Source: JAVBQL01 sp031549085 (GTDB lineage Bacteria > Spirochaetota > GWE2-31-10 > MWDO01). Taken from it: DNA of 64,000 nt. Both the position numbers and the translations under genes were made by a program. The stretch is taken from positions 1 through 64,000 of the forward strand of contig JAVBQL010000019.1 of the NCBI GenBank assembly GCA_031549085.1. Reading direction: 5' to 3'. The notes below the pieces were generated by a model. It did no database searches and was not told where the DNA came from. It was given only the letters and a program-made list of their open reading frames with translations. Positions 35,711 to 43,799 of the stretch are shown here, piece after piece. Numbering within the stretch: position 1 is the stretch's first letter; each line of letters opens with the position of its first letter.

Positions 35711-36619
35711 CTATTTTTGTCCTTGGACAACCCCATAGTTATAGGGAACTGGCATATAGTTGTTGTTTGGAACATATTGACCATTCCACTTCTCAACTCT
35801 TTTCTCTTCAATTGCAAGCTTTCGCAACTCAAGTTCAAGCTGCATATTTCTGCTAATTGATTCGTTATATATCCTTATCGCCTCACCCTCAACCTTTTTT
35901 GCATCAGCTCTAAGAAGTGCAGATTGCTTCTCTCCCTCTGCGATTGCAATTGTTGCAAGCTTGTCAGCCTCCGCCTGCTTAACCTTCTTTTGTGCATCAA
36001 GCTCAGTTATCAAAAGCTCCTGCTCCTTCTGCTTTACCTCTTGAGCCTTACGCATTGTCTCCTGAATCTGTTTGTCAAACTCATCTGACCAGTCGTAGTT
36101 TACCACTTTCAAATCTGTTAGCTCAACAGGATAGTCAGCAAGTCTGCCCTTTATAACATCAAAGGAGTCCTTCACAATTTTCTCTTGAGATATTGGAAGT
36201 TCAAATATAGTATATCTACCTATAACAATCTTAAAGCCCTCAGTAATAGCGTTTGAAACAAGGCTCTTCATCTTCTCCTCACCAAAGTCCTGCCACATAT
36301 CTACAAGATCGTGAGCCTTATATTTGTAGAAAGCAATTATATCTGCTCCAATTGTTTGATTGTCTTTTGTGATAGCTCCACCCTTGCCAACTTCTATATA
36401 GTAGTTTAATTGCAGAGGACGTATTGTTACCACCTCAATAGTTTGCACAAGTGGGATTTTGAAGTGCATGCCCGGCTCAAGAATTGTATCTGATATAGAG
36501 CCCAATGTGAATTTTAATCCCTTTGAGCTTGATGGAATAACAGTAATTGATAGAGCAACCAGAGCTACAATTATTACAACTACTACTATTGTATAGATCA
36601 TATTTTTGCTTACTTTCAT
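35711..36619 (-). CDS. SPFH/prohibitin-family membrane protein
   Basis: A 302-residue protein with one N-terminal membrane helix, an SPFH domain (KGLKFTLGSISDTILEPGMHF, VVTIRPLQLNYYIEV), and a coiled coil (VKQKEQELLITELDAQKKVK). It ends in a Tyr/Pro/Asn-rich tail. It is only distantly similar to the stomatin-like protein at 26239-27273. Such proteins build membrane scaffolds. Repeats lie on both sides of the gene. Confidence 0.85.
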   Translation of the reverse strand: MKVSKNMIYTIVVVVIIVALVALSITVIPSSSKGLKFTLGSISDTILEPGMHFKIPLVQTIEVVTIRPLQLNYYIEVGKGGAITKDNQTIGADIIAFYKYKAHDLVDMWQDFGEEKMKSLVSNAITEGFKIVIGRYTIFELPISQEKIVKDSFDVIKGRLADYPVELTDLKVVNYDWSDEFDKQIQETMRKAQEVKQKEQELLITELDAQKKVKQAEADKLATIAIAEGEKQSALLRADAKKVEGEAIRIYNESISRNMQLELELRKLAIEEKRVEKWNGQYVPNNNYMPVPYNYGVVQGQK

Positions 36620-36700
36620 TTCATTTTTTTCCTAATATTTATTTTTTTTTTAAATATAAATTCATAAATAGCTAATAACAAAAACTTTGTCCTATTTTTT

Positions 36701-36801
36701 GCTTACTAGAGTATCTGGGATGTGTAACAAAGATTTTGTATATTTTGCTTTCAGCAAAATCGAACAAAATCGACTTACATATTGCAGATACTCTAGTAAG
36801 C
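36701..36801 (+). repeat. Hairpin element H4
   Basis: Arms of 27 bases start GCTTACTAGAGTATCTG and pair with two G.U wobbles and one G.G. The core has CAAA/GAC, inner stem GATTTTGT/ACAAAATC and an apical hairpin TTTTGC-TTTCA-GCAAAA. Confidence 0.85.
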
Positions 36802-36840
36802 AGCAAAAAGTCATCATCAATACATATTTGGCTAACAAGT

Positions 36841-36946
36841 CCAGCTCATCGTTAAAAGCCGTTAAGATATATAACAAAGATTTTATCTCGTTATTACGCC
36901 AATAAAATCGACTTATATGTCTTAATGGCTTTTAACGATGAGCTGG
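36841..36946 (+). repeat. Hairpin element H5
   Basis: The longest arms of the set, 34 bases starting CCAGCTCATCGTTAAAAG, pair without a mismatch apart from two G.U wobbles. The core and apical region are the same as in H2 although the arms are unrelated. Confidence 0.88.
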
Positions 36947-36994
36947 TTTCGGCTCTCTTTATTAACCTATTATTACTTTAATCAATATTTCCAA

Positions 36995-37028
36995 TAATCC
37001 TTAACCACCCCCTTTTTGAAAAGGGCTT
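36995..37028 (+). repeat. C/G-rich palindrome R4 (degraded)
   Basis: TAATCCTTAACCACCCCC, TTTTTGAAAAGGG and CTTTT follow the R1 pattern with a shortened G tract. It is not next to a plus-strand stop codon, unlike R1 and R6. Confidence 0.5.
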
Positions 37029-37033
37029 TTTCT

Positions 37034-37090
37034 TTCCACGTCCTTTTTAACAAATATTTTGTATAAAAAGAATATTATCTTTCTAACCTT
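37034..37090 (+). repeat. AT-rich repeat P3
   Basis: It reads TCCACGTCCTTTTTAAC, AAATATTTTGTATAAAAAG, AATATTATCTTTCTAA. It is about three-quarters identical to the copy at 35354-35409 over its length. Confidence 0.6.
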
Positions 37091-37132
37091 GAGGGGATTA
37101 GTAAAAAAAACTCCTCCACACCCACATTTTTT

Positions 37133-38014
37133 TTATATTTTATATTTCTCTTTTAATTCCTTTAAAATAGAGACACTTGCACTTGACGCCTCACAAATAG
37201 GCAGTCTAAAGACACTCTTAATTTTGCCCATCATATATAGAAGAGTCTTTGCTGGGATTGGATTTGTCTCTATAAAAAGCTTGATAAACATCTCATCAAG
37301 CTGATAGTGCTCATCTCTCATCTTATCAAACTGACCATTAAGTCCAAGATTTACAAAATCGACTACTCTCTTTGGAATAACATTTGAAGCAACAGATATT
37401 ACTCCATCTCCACCAATCGCCATAAGCGGAAGTGTCAGCCTGTCATCGCCTGAAAGAACAGCAAAATCTCTCTTTATTTTTTTAGTTGTCTTAATAACGT
37501 CCATCATTTGAGTGATAGAGCCTGATGCCTCTTTAACACCAACTATATTATCAATCTCTGCAAGTTTTGCTAGAGTTGAGGTCTCAAGGTTTATCCCAGT
37601 ACGCCCCTGTATATTGTAGACAACAATAGGGATATCACACTTTTCAGCTATTGTTTTAAAGTGACGGTATAGGCCCTCTTGAGTAGGTTTATTGTAGTAT
37701 GGCACAACTTGAAGAGATGAGTTTGCACCAACCTTTTTGGCAAAGTTGGTCATCTCAATTGCTTCGTCTGTGGAGTTTGAGCCGGTACCTGCCATAACAT
37801 GAAGCCTGCCCTTTGCTTGTTCGACAGCTATCTCGATTAGACGATCATGCTCTCTATATGAGAGAGTTGGAGATTCACCAGTAGTACCGCAAGGAACAAT
37901 ACCAGTTACCCCTCCCTTTACCTGCTCCTCTATTAAGTTTCGAAATGAGCTCTCATCGATAGAACCATCACTGTTAAATGGTGTTACCAATGCTGTAAAA
38001 GTACCTCTTAACAT
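37133..38014 (-). CDS. dapA: 4-Hydroxy-tetrahydrodipicolinate synthase
   Basis: It condenses pyruvate with aspartate semialdehyde in the lysine/diaminopimelate pathway. The 293-residue barrel has GTFTALVTPFN at the N-terminus, the GTTGESPTLSYRE motif, the YNIQGRTGINL segment carrying the catalytic Tyr, the Schiff-base Lys in VGVKEASG, and LSGDDRLTLPLMAIGGDGVIS. Other dap genes are not nearby, and no lysine riboswitch is evident upstream. Ornithine or diaminopimelate peptidoglycan cannot be decided from this gene alone. Confidence 0.95.
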   Translation of the reverse strand: MLRGTFTALVTPFNSDGSIDESSFRNLIEEQVKGGVTGIVPCGTTGESPTLSYREHDRLIEIAVEQAKGRLHVMAGTGSNSTDEAIEMTNFAKKVGANSSLQVVPYYNKPTQEGLYRHFKTIAEKCDIPIVVYNIQGRTGINLETSTLAKLAEIDNIVGVKEASGSITQMMDVIKTTKKIKRDFAVLSGDDRLTLPLMAIGGDGVISVASNVIPKRVVDFVNLGLNGQFDKMRDEHYQLDEMFIKLFIETNPIPAKTLLYMMGKIKSVFRLPICEASSASVSILKELKEKYKI

Positions 38015-38181
38015 AGCTTTACCCTTATAAAATAATTTTTTATTGCTTATATCTAACTATTAAATAAAAATAGTTAATTTGTCAAAATTTTTATTATGGT
38101 TATTATGATTTATTTTATTCTCTTTAATTTTGTTATCTTTGAAAGGGAGTATGAGTAGTGTTAGGGATAGTTTTTTTTAAA

Positions 38182-38212
38182 AAAAATGTTCCACTACTTA
38201 ACATAGTGGGAG
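38182..38212 (-). terminator. Terminator downstream of the 38221 lipoprotein gene
   Basis: On the minus strand TCCCACTA pairs with TAGTGGAA across a seven-base loop and is followed by CATTTTTTTT. It ends the alaS-lipoprotein unit before dapA. Confidence 0.7.
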
Positions 38213-38220
38213 TACTCAAT

Positions 38221-39135
38221 CTACAAAGGACGAACTTTCATTAGGTTGTAATAAAACTCATGTTTGAAAACCCCATACCTCATTGATATCAACCACAAAT
38301 AGTCCTCATCAATAGCAAGATCCACAACCTCACCAATTTTCAAATATTCGACAGTAATATTTTTTAGTTCTGGACGAATAATTTTAATTTCCCCATTGGA
38401 ATACTCATATGTATGTTTATGTAAATGAGTAGTACTATATTCATCATAGTTTAATGGGATTTCCCATACAGTATCACCATAAAATTTATTAATATGAACA
38501 GTTGAAAAAGAGGTAGATATATTATCAATGGTATATATATAGCTATCAGTTGTAGAGTCATATGTGTACTCTACAATTTTACTACCCATGTATATCATAA
38601 TTCTATCTGTTACCCTGTTATAGTCAATAATGGTACTCTTAATATTATCAAATGTTATTAATCTCTTATTACCTCCATCTAAGTCCATCTGCAAGTATCT
38701 TCTGGTAGTTTCTGGAATATCTACTCTTTTTTCAATAGTAAAAAAAAAGATTGATACAACTATTTTTTCATCATGCACTAATATTTTATAGTTTCTATCA
38801 AAATTACGATATCTATAGAGACTCATATCAACAGAGAGATCAACTACTGGATCTATTGCAATTCTGTTTTGTAATTTTAACTTCTCATCAAAAACACGCA
38901 CTGTTTTTTGATCATATATATAAAAAAGATCATTATACTTTGATATTGATGGATAGAATGAGTCGCTAGATGTATCCAATGCAACTCCACCACTAAACAG
39001 AACCTCCACCCCAGCTTTTAGTGGGTCATATTCATACTCAGAGGGTGGTGGACACGTAGCCCAGATATCCCCACAGCTTATTAATAGAGATAGAACAGCA
39101 ATACTTAAAGTAAAACAGGTAATTATTCTTTTCAT
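38221..39135 (-). CDS. Lipoprotein of unknown function
   Basis: A 304-residue protein with lipobox LISC (Cys21), followed by WATCPPPSEYEYDP. The rest is rich in beta strands with repeated DLxxxMSLYRYR, ILVHDEKIVVS and IMIYMGSKIVEY units, which suggests a beta-propeller-like fold. I do not recognise it. It starts 59 bases after the alaS stop on the same strand and is probably co-transcribed. Confidence 0.7.
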   Translation of the reverse strand: MKRIITCFTLSIAVLSLLISCGDIWATCPPPSEYEYDPLKAGVEVLFSGGVALDTSSDSFYPSISKYNDLFYIYDQKTVRVFDEKLKLQNRIAIDPVVDLSVDMSLYRYRNFDRNYKILVHDEKIVVSIFFFTIEKRVDIPETTRRYLQMDLDGGNKRLITFDNIKSTIIDYNRVTDRIMIYMGSKIVEYTYDSTTDSYIYTIDNISTSFSTVHINKFYGDTVWEIPLNYDEYSTTHLHKHTYEYSNGEIKIIRPELKNITVEYLKIGEVVDLAIDEDYLWLISMRYGVFKHEFYYNLMKVRPL

Positions 39136-39194
39136 AACAGTCTTCCTTACTAAACACTAGAGAGTACAACCAGTCCTGCAATTACAAAACAGCC

Positions 39195-40976
39195 TTAATC
39201 CAAAATCGCCTTTATTCTTCTCACTCCTGCAGAGGAGGATTGCTCTTTCACTATCTTAAAGTGGTGAAGCTCACTTGTGTTATTCACATGTGGACCGCCG
39301 CAAACTTCAATACTAAAGTCACCAATGGTATACATCTTAACCTTCTCATCATATTTTCCAGTGAATAGAGCTATTGCCCCTCGCTTCTTCGCCTCATCAA
39401 GGGTCACAATCTCCATAGTAATAGGAATAGCCCTTTTTATCTGCTCGTTTACCAACTCTTCAACTTTTTTAAGGTCTGCATCATCAATTTTATCAGGGTG
39501 AGTAAAGTCGAACCTAAGCCTTGTTGCATCAATGTTTGAACCCTTTTGAGCAACATGGTCTCCTAATATTTTTTTCAATGCTGTATGCAAAAGATGTGTC
39601 GCCGTATGAAGTCTTGTTGTCGCCTCACTATGATCAGCCAAACCGCCCTTAAAGCTATCAGTTTGTGCCTGCTGAGAGAGAGCCTTATGCTTTTCAAAAG
39701 CCTCATTAAAGCCAGCCTCATCAACAGAGAGCCCATTTTCAGCCGCCACCTCTTTTGTAAACTCCAGTGGGAAGCCATAAGTATCATATAGTCTAAATGC
39801 CACACGCCCAGAGATCATTGTTTGATTATTCTCTTTAAGCTTTGGCATAATTTTCTCAAGCTCTTTCAAGCCGCTCTCGATTGTCTCCTCAAACTTTTTC
39901 TCCTCTCTAGTTAGCTCTTCATATATTTTAGATTCGTTTGTTTTTAACTCTGGATAGAACTCAGCCATCAAATCGACAACAATCTTTGCAATCTTAGCAA
40001 GGAATAGCTCATTTATTGAGAGCTGCTTTCCATAGCGGATAGCACGGCGAATCAATCTTCGAAGAACATAGCCAGCTCCAACATTTGAGGGGGCAATCCC
40101 CCTCTCATCACCAATTATAAAAACTGATGTCCTAATATGGTCAGCAACTATCCTCATAGCTTTTGTGATAGCTGCACTCTCGCCATACTTTTTTCCAGAT
40201 ATCTCCTCAATCTTTGCGATTATTGGGGTAAAGCTCTCCGTCTCATAGACAGTCTCTTTGCCTGTCAGCATAGCAACTGTACGCTCAATTCCCATGCCTG
40301 TATCAACATTTTTTTGGGAGAGCGGTGTATAGCTCCCATCTTTATTTTTATTATACTGCATAAAGACATCGTTCCATATCTCGATATACTTACCGCAATG
40401 GCAGCCCGGTGAACAGTCAGCCCCACAAGCCGTTAACCCTGTATCAATAAACATCTCTGTGTCTGGCCCACAAGGTCCAGTGAGTCCAGCAGGTCCCCAC
40501 CAGTTGTCCTTCTTTGGCTTGTAGTATATATGAGAATCCTCAACACCAAGAGACTTCCAAATAGCAGCCGACTCATCATCACGAGGAGCATCACTGTCCC
40601 CCTCAAAGACGGTTATATATATCTGATCTTTTTTAAAGCCAAGCTCTTTTATTAGAAACTCAAAGGAGTACTCAATTGCCTCTTTTTTAAAGTAGTCTCC
40701 GATTGACCAGTTTCCAAGCATCTCAAAAAAGGTCAAGTGAGATGAGTCTCCAACCTCATCAATATCTCCAGTACGTATACACTTTTGATAGTCAACAAGC
40801 CTCTTCCCTTGTGGGTGCGGTTCTCCCAAAAGGTATGGAACAAGCGGGTGCATTCCTGCTGTTGTAAAGAGAACAGTCGGGTCGTTTTCAGGTATTAATG
40901 AGGCATATTTAATTTCGCTATGCCCCTTTGATTTGAAAAAATCTATATATTTCTTTCGTAAAATTCTAAAATCCAT
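39195..40976 (-). CDS. alaS: Alanyl-tRNA synthetase, short form
   Basis: A class II synthetase of 593 residues; the E. coli enzyme has 876. The catalytic domain (FKSKGHSEIKYASLIPEND, FFEMLGNWSIGDYFKKEAI, GCGADCSPGCHCGKY-like Cys insert) and the editing domain are intact. The editing zinc ligands are visible as HTATHLLH and CGGPHVNN. The C-terminal dimerisation and C-Ala tRNA-elbow region (about 280 residues) is absent. Short AlaRS proteins of about this length are known in spirochaetes such as Borrelia and Treponema. The gene ends cleanly with a normal stop, so it is not a local truncation. Confidence 0.95.
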   Translation of the reverse strand: MDFRILRKKYIDFFKSKGHSEIKYASLIPENDPTVLFTTAGMHPLVPYLLGEPHPQGKRLVDYQKCIRTGDIDEVGDSSHLTFFEMLGNWSIGDYFKKEAIEYSFEFLIKELGFKKDQIYITVFEGDSDAPRDDESAAIWKSLGVEDSHIYYKPKKDNWWGPAGLTGPCGPDTEMFIDTGLTACGADCSPGCHCGKYIEIWNDVFMQYNKNKDGSYTPLSQKNVDTGMGIERTVAMLTGKETVYETESFTPIIAKIEEISGKKYGESAAITKAMRIVADHIRTSVFIIGDERGIAPSNVGAGYVLRRLIRRAIRYGKQLSINELFLAKIAKIVVDLMAEFYPELKTNESKIYEELTREEKKFEETIESGLKELEKIMPKLKENNQTMISGRVAFRLYDTYGFPLEFTKEVAAENGLSVDEAGFNEAFEKHKALSQQAQTDSFKGGLADHSEATTRLHTATHLLHTALKKILGDHVAQKGSNIDATRLRFDFTHPDKIDDADLKKVEELVNEQIKRAIPITMEIVTLDEAKKRGAIALFTGKYDEKVKMYTIGDFSIEVCGGPHVNNTSELHHFKIVKEQSSSAGVRRIKAILD

Positions 40977-41080
40977 AATATCTCCAAAATATCATTTAAA
41001 CAGCTTTTTATCATAAAATATTATAATAGTATATAACAAATTATAAGCAAAAATTGAAACAAAATCTCTATTTTTTTTTT

Positions 41081-41179
41081 GATGTAGAATAGTAAGATAT
41101 ACATAACAAAGATTTTTGTATTCATTTTGAAAAAATGACCAACAAAAATCGACTTATGTGTACCATACTATTCTACATC
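41081..41179 (+). repeat. Hairpin element H6
   Basis: Arms of 26 bases start GATGTAGAATAGTA and pair with one G.U, one A.C and one A.A. The core has CAAA/GAC, inner stem GATTTTTGT/ACAAAAATC and an apical CATTTT-GAAA-AAATG hairpin. Confidence 0.83.
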
Positions 41180-41225
41180 TGTTCGACAAAATTGAGTGAT
41201 ACTGCATATATAAAGATTGAAAATA

Positions 41226-41302
41226 AGATACAGTACAACAAAGATTTTGTATATTTTGCGAAAGCAAAATCGAACAAAATTGGCTTATCTACTCTGTTAT
41301 CT
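41226..41302 (+). repeat. Hairpin element H7 (arms decayed)
   Basis: The core is well kept: CAAA opposite GGC, inner stem GATTTTGT/ACAAAATT with a G.U, apical hairpin TTTTGC-GAAA-GCAAAA. The outer arms AGATACAG and CTCTGTTATCT pair only in part. Confidence 0.65.
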
Positions 41303-41381
41303 GTAAGGTATAATAAAATCGATTAAAATATCTCATCCATAACCACAAAACCAATAAAAGCGACTTATATTGTGAAGTTAA

Positions 41382-41465
41382 AAGATGGGTGATACAATAG
41401 CATAACAAAGATTTTATATTGCTTGCACGAATAAAATCGACTTATGCTATTGTATCACCCATCTT
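41382..41465 (+). repeat. Hairpin element H8
   Basis: An 84-base element with perfect 24-base arms (AAGATGGGTGATACAATAGC and TAA, with exact complement). The core has CAAA/GAC and inner stem GATTTTAT/ATAAAATC with a minimal apical loop TTGCTTGCACGA. Confidence 0.9.
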
Positions 41466-41478
41466 GTTTTTTTATCTC

Positions 41479-41526
41479 TTAAACTCCCTGCCCTTATGTT
41501 AAGGGCGGGGATGGGGGTGGGTTAGA
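41479..41526 (-). repeat. C/G-rich palindrome R5
   Basis: CCTGCCCTTATG pairs with TTAAGGGCGGGG and is followed by ATGGGGGTGGGTTAGA. It has the R2 orientation but does not adjoin a minus-strand stop codon. Confidence 0.6.
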
Positions 41527-41587
41527 ATAAAAAACTTTCCTTCTCCCCTCTAAAGACAACAAAATCTCTACTTTTTTTTAAAAAAGA

Positions 41588-41616
41588 TTGTTTATAATGA
41601 AAAAGTTTGCTATTAT
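41588..41616 (+). promoter_or_regulatory. Probable promoter of the CtpA-type protease gene
   Basis: TTGTTT and TATTAT are 17 bases apart, about 80 bases before the start codon. The AT-rich context makes this tentative. Confidence 0.4.
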
Positions 41617-41698
41617 AAAAATGTAAATTTAAGTTGTTTTAATCAATTTTTAAACTTCTTTTGTGACAAAAAACTTAAAACTATAAGGATAACCATTA

Positions 41699-43141
41699 AT
41701 GAAAAGCAGAGAAAGATTTTTATGGATTACACTTACATGTACTTTTGCGTTCGTTATTTTATTCACTCTCTTTGTAAATGCAAGTACAAGCTCTTCCGTT
41801 TCTAACAAATCAATTCAAAAATTTCTAACTGTACTAGAAAAAGTTAAGAGAGACTATGTTGATGATAAGGCATTGGATGACAAAAAACTCATTAATGGCG
41901 CAATAAAGGGTATGCTTGATGCAATTGGCGATCCGCATACTGTATATCTATCTCCTGAAGAGTTAAGCGATCTACGAAGTACATCAGAGGGAGCTTTTGG
42001 CGGTGTTGGTATGATTATCTCAGAGAGAGATGACTACACAGTGGTTGTATCTCCAATTGAGGACACCCCAGCATACAAAAAGGGTATGAAGCCTGGAGAT
42101 TTGATCATAACTGTTGATGGAAAATCTACAAAGGGACTTCGTGTTGATGAGGTTGCAAAGATGCTTAAAGGGACACCTGGCACATCAGTTAAAATTGAGT
42201 TTTTGCGTGATGAGGTTAAATTTGAAGTTGAGCTTATACGTGCAAATATAGATTTCCCAAGTGTGAAGAGTGGATATATCGGTGATAACAACAAATATGG
42301 ATACCTAAGAATAACACAATTTGCAGGAACAACAAGCAAGCATGTTCATGATGAGCTTATCAAACTTATGAATAATAAGATTGAGGGACTTATTGTAGAT
42401 CTCAGAATGAATCCGGGTGGACTTCTAAGGCAGGTTGTTGAGATTGTAGACTACTTCCAAGATGATGGTGTTATAGTATCAACTAAGGGAAGAAGTATTT
42501 TTAGTGACAGCATTGAGAAGGCAAACAAGTTTAATACAATTGTACCAAAGAATATACCTATGATAGTTCTGATAGATGATGGTTCAGCTTCAGCATCTGA
42601 AATTTTTGCAGGAGCTGTGAAAGATACAAACAGAGCAATACTCGTTGGAGATAAATCTTATGGAAAGGGCTCTGTTCAGACATTCCATGAGCTTGATGGT
42701 GGAGTTGATGGATTTAAGCTTACAATTGCTAAATATTACACTCCTTCAGGTATATGTATAGATGGCATTGGAATTGAGCCTGATATCAAAGTTAAAGAGC
42801 CAGAATTCAGCGAGCAAGAGAAGGAGACTCTAAAGAAGTTGTATACAGATAAAATCATTGACCAATATGTGAAGAAGAACCCAAAGGCAAATCAAGATGA
42901 AGTCAACAAGTGGGTTGCCGAATTGAAAACAAAGGGCTACAACCTACCAGATAAATATCTCAAAAAATTATTCAAAAATGCTCTTGATATAAGTGTAGAG
43001 AACAAACCACCTTATGACCTTGAATATGATATTCAACTGCAAAAGGCTTTGGAGATATTAAACAAGAAAGAGTATCAATACAATGATGGACAGTACAACA
43101 TAGTGAAACAGGATAACACAAAGACAGGGACAGCAAATTAA
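41699..43141 (+). CDS. C-terminal processing protease (S41 family)
   Basis: A 480-residue periplasmic protease of the CtpA/Prc type. An N-terminal helix acts as signal or anchor. A PDZ domain spans about residues 95-180 (GGVGMIISERDDYTVVVSP, GMKPGDLIITVDGKS). The catalytic domain has the Ser/Lys dyad: Ser298 in GSASASEIFAGA and Lys323 in SYGKGSVQ, 25 residues apart as expected. The C-terminal 100 residues are charged. It cleaves proteins from their C-termini; the substrate is unknown. A terminator follows. Confidence 0.93.
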   Translation: MKSRERFLWITLTCTFAFVILFTLFVNASTSSSVSNKSIQKFLTVLEKVKRDYVDDKALDDKKLINGAIKGMLDAIGDPHTVYLSPEELSDLRSTSEGAFGGVGMIISERDDYTVVVSPIEDTPAYKKGMKPGDLIITVDGKSTKGLRVDEVAKMLKGTPGTSVKIEFLRDEVKFEVELIRANIDFPSVKSGYIGDNNKYGYLRITQFAGTTSKHVHDELIKLMNNKIEGLIVDLRMNPGGLLRQVVEIVDYFQDDGVIVSTKGRSIFSDSIEKANKFNTIVPKNIPMIVLIDDGSASASEIFAGAVKDTNRAILVGDKSYGKGSVQTFHELDGGVDGFKLTIAKYYTPSGICIDGIGIEPDIKVKEPEFSEQEKETLKKLYTDKIIDQYVKKNPKANQDEVNKWVAELKTKGYNLPDKYLKKLFKNALDISVENKPPYDLEYDIQLQKALEILNKKEYQYNDGQYNIVKQDNTKTGTAN

Positions 43142-43157
43142 AAATAGATAGTATATA

Positions 43158-43194
43158 AAAAGTAGAGAGCTTAAACCGGCTCTCTACTTTTTCT
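43158..43194 (+). terminator. Terminator after the CtpA-type gene
   Basis: AAAAGTAGAGAGC pairs with GCTCTCTACTTTT across an eight-base loop and is followed by TCTTAAATTT. Confidence 0.8.
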
Positions 43195-43252
43195 TAAATT
43201 TGGGAGATCTATTTATATAGAAGATAACCTATATTCACTTAGGAGACTATTT

Positions 43253-43744
43253 ATGGAAGTATTTAAATCTTCATTTTTTGTTTTGATGCTACTTTGTATT
43301 ATAGGTTTTATAAAACCTTATAATACAAATGCCAACACTAAGATCAATGGCCGTGCAAAAATATTACATGATGCTAGAAAAAAGATTAATAGTAATAATG
43401 AGGTTTTTGGTGAATATGATTGTTTAAGCACTAAGAAAGCTAATTTCAGTATGATGAATGATTTCAGTATGATATGGAATGAAGAGTATCTATACTTTTA
43501 CTATACAAATAGTTATGATTATATCTATACAATATACAGAATAAAAATTAAAAATTTTACCGATGAATCATTTGCTGAAGATAGGAGTGAGAAATATAGT
43601 TATAAGAGTTCGTTGGAATATATAGATGAAAAAGGATTTTTTGGAGAATATGGTACTACAATCTACTATAGCCTATCACCTGATAGTAACTATCTACATC
43701 TATCTTATGATAAAAAGTATCTTCGTTTTAAAAGATTAAAATAG
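43253..43744 (+). CDS. Secreted protein of unknown function
   Basis: A 163-residue protein with a clear TTAGGAG ribosome binding site and an N-terminal hydrophobic signal (about residues 6-22, ending near NTNAN). There is no lipobox Cys at the expected place. The remainder is rich in Tyr, Ser and Lys with short beta-strand patterns (EEYLYFYYTNSYDYIYTIYR). I recognise no family. Confidence 0.65.
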   Translation: MEVFKSSFFVLMLLCIIGFIKPYNTNANTKINGRAKILHDARKKINSNNEVFGEYDCLSTKKANFSMMNDFSMIWNEEYLYFYYTNSYDYIYTIYRIKIKNFTDESFAEDRSEKYSYKSSLEYIDEKGFFGEYGTTIYYSLSPDSNYLHLSYDKKYLRFKRLK

Positions 43745-43799
43745 TATTTTTCTAAATCTTCTAAATTTATAAAAAAGAAATTTATAATAGGATAAAAAA

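Larger units (their letters stand above)
36620..37132. other. Repeat-bearing gap between SPFH and dapA genes
   Basis: This 513-base stretch holds two hairpin elements in tandem, one C/G-rich palindrome and one AT-rich repeat. No gene is evident; short frames over the hairpins encode the repeat itself. Confidence 0.75.
40977..41698. other. 722-base non-coding stretch with three hairpin elements
   Basis: Between the divergent alaS and CtpA-type genes lie H6, H7 and H8, a degenerate core fragment near 41318-41370 (AAAATCGATTAAAATATC and AAAAGCGACTTATA), palindrome R5 and a promoter. No protein gene is credible here; the 63-codon frame at 41135 runs through two hairpins. Confidence 0.75.

Noticed and set aside
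38015..38220. Lysine riboswitch before dapA
   Set aside because: The upstream region is short and AT-rich and lacks the conserved multi-helix layout.
41135..41326. 63-codon open frame over H6 and H7
   Set aside because: The frame reads through two hairpin elements, so its sequence is explained by the repeats.
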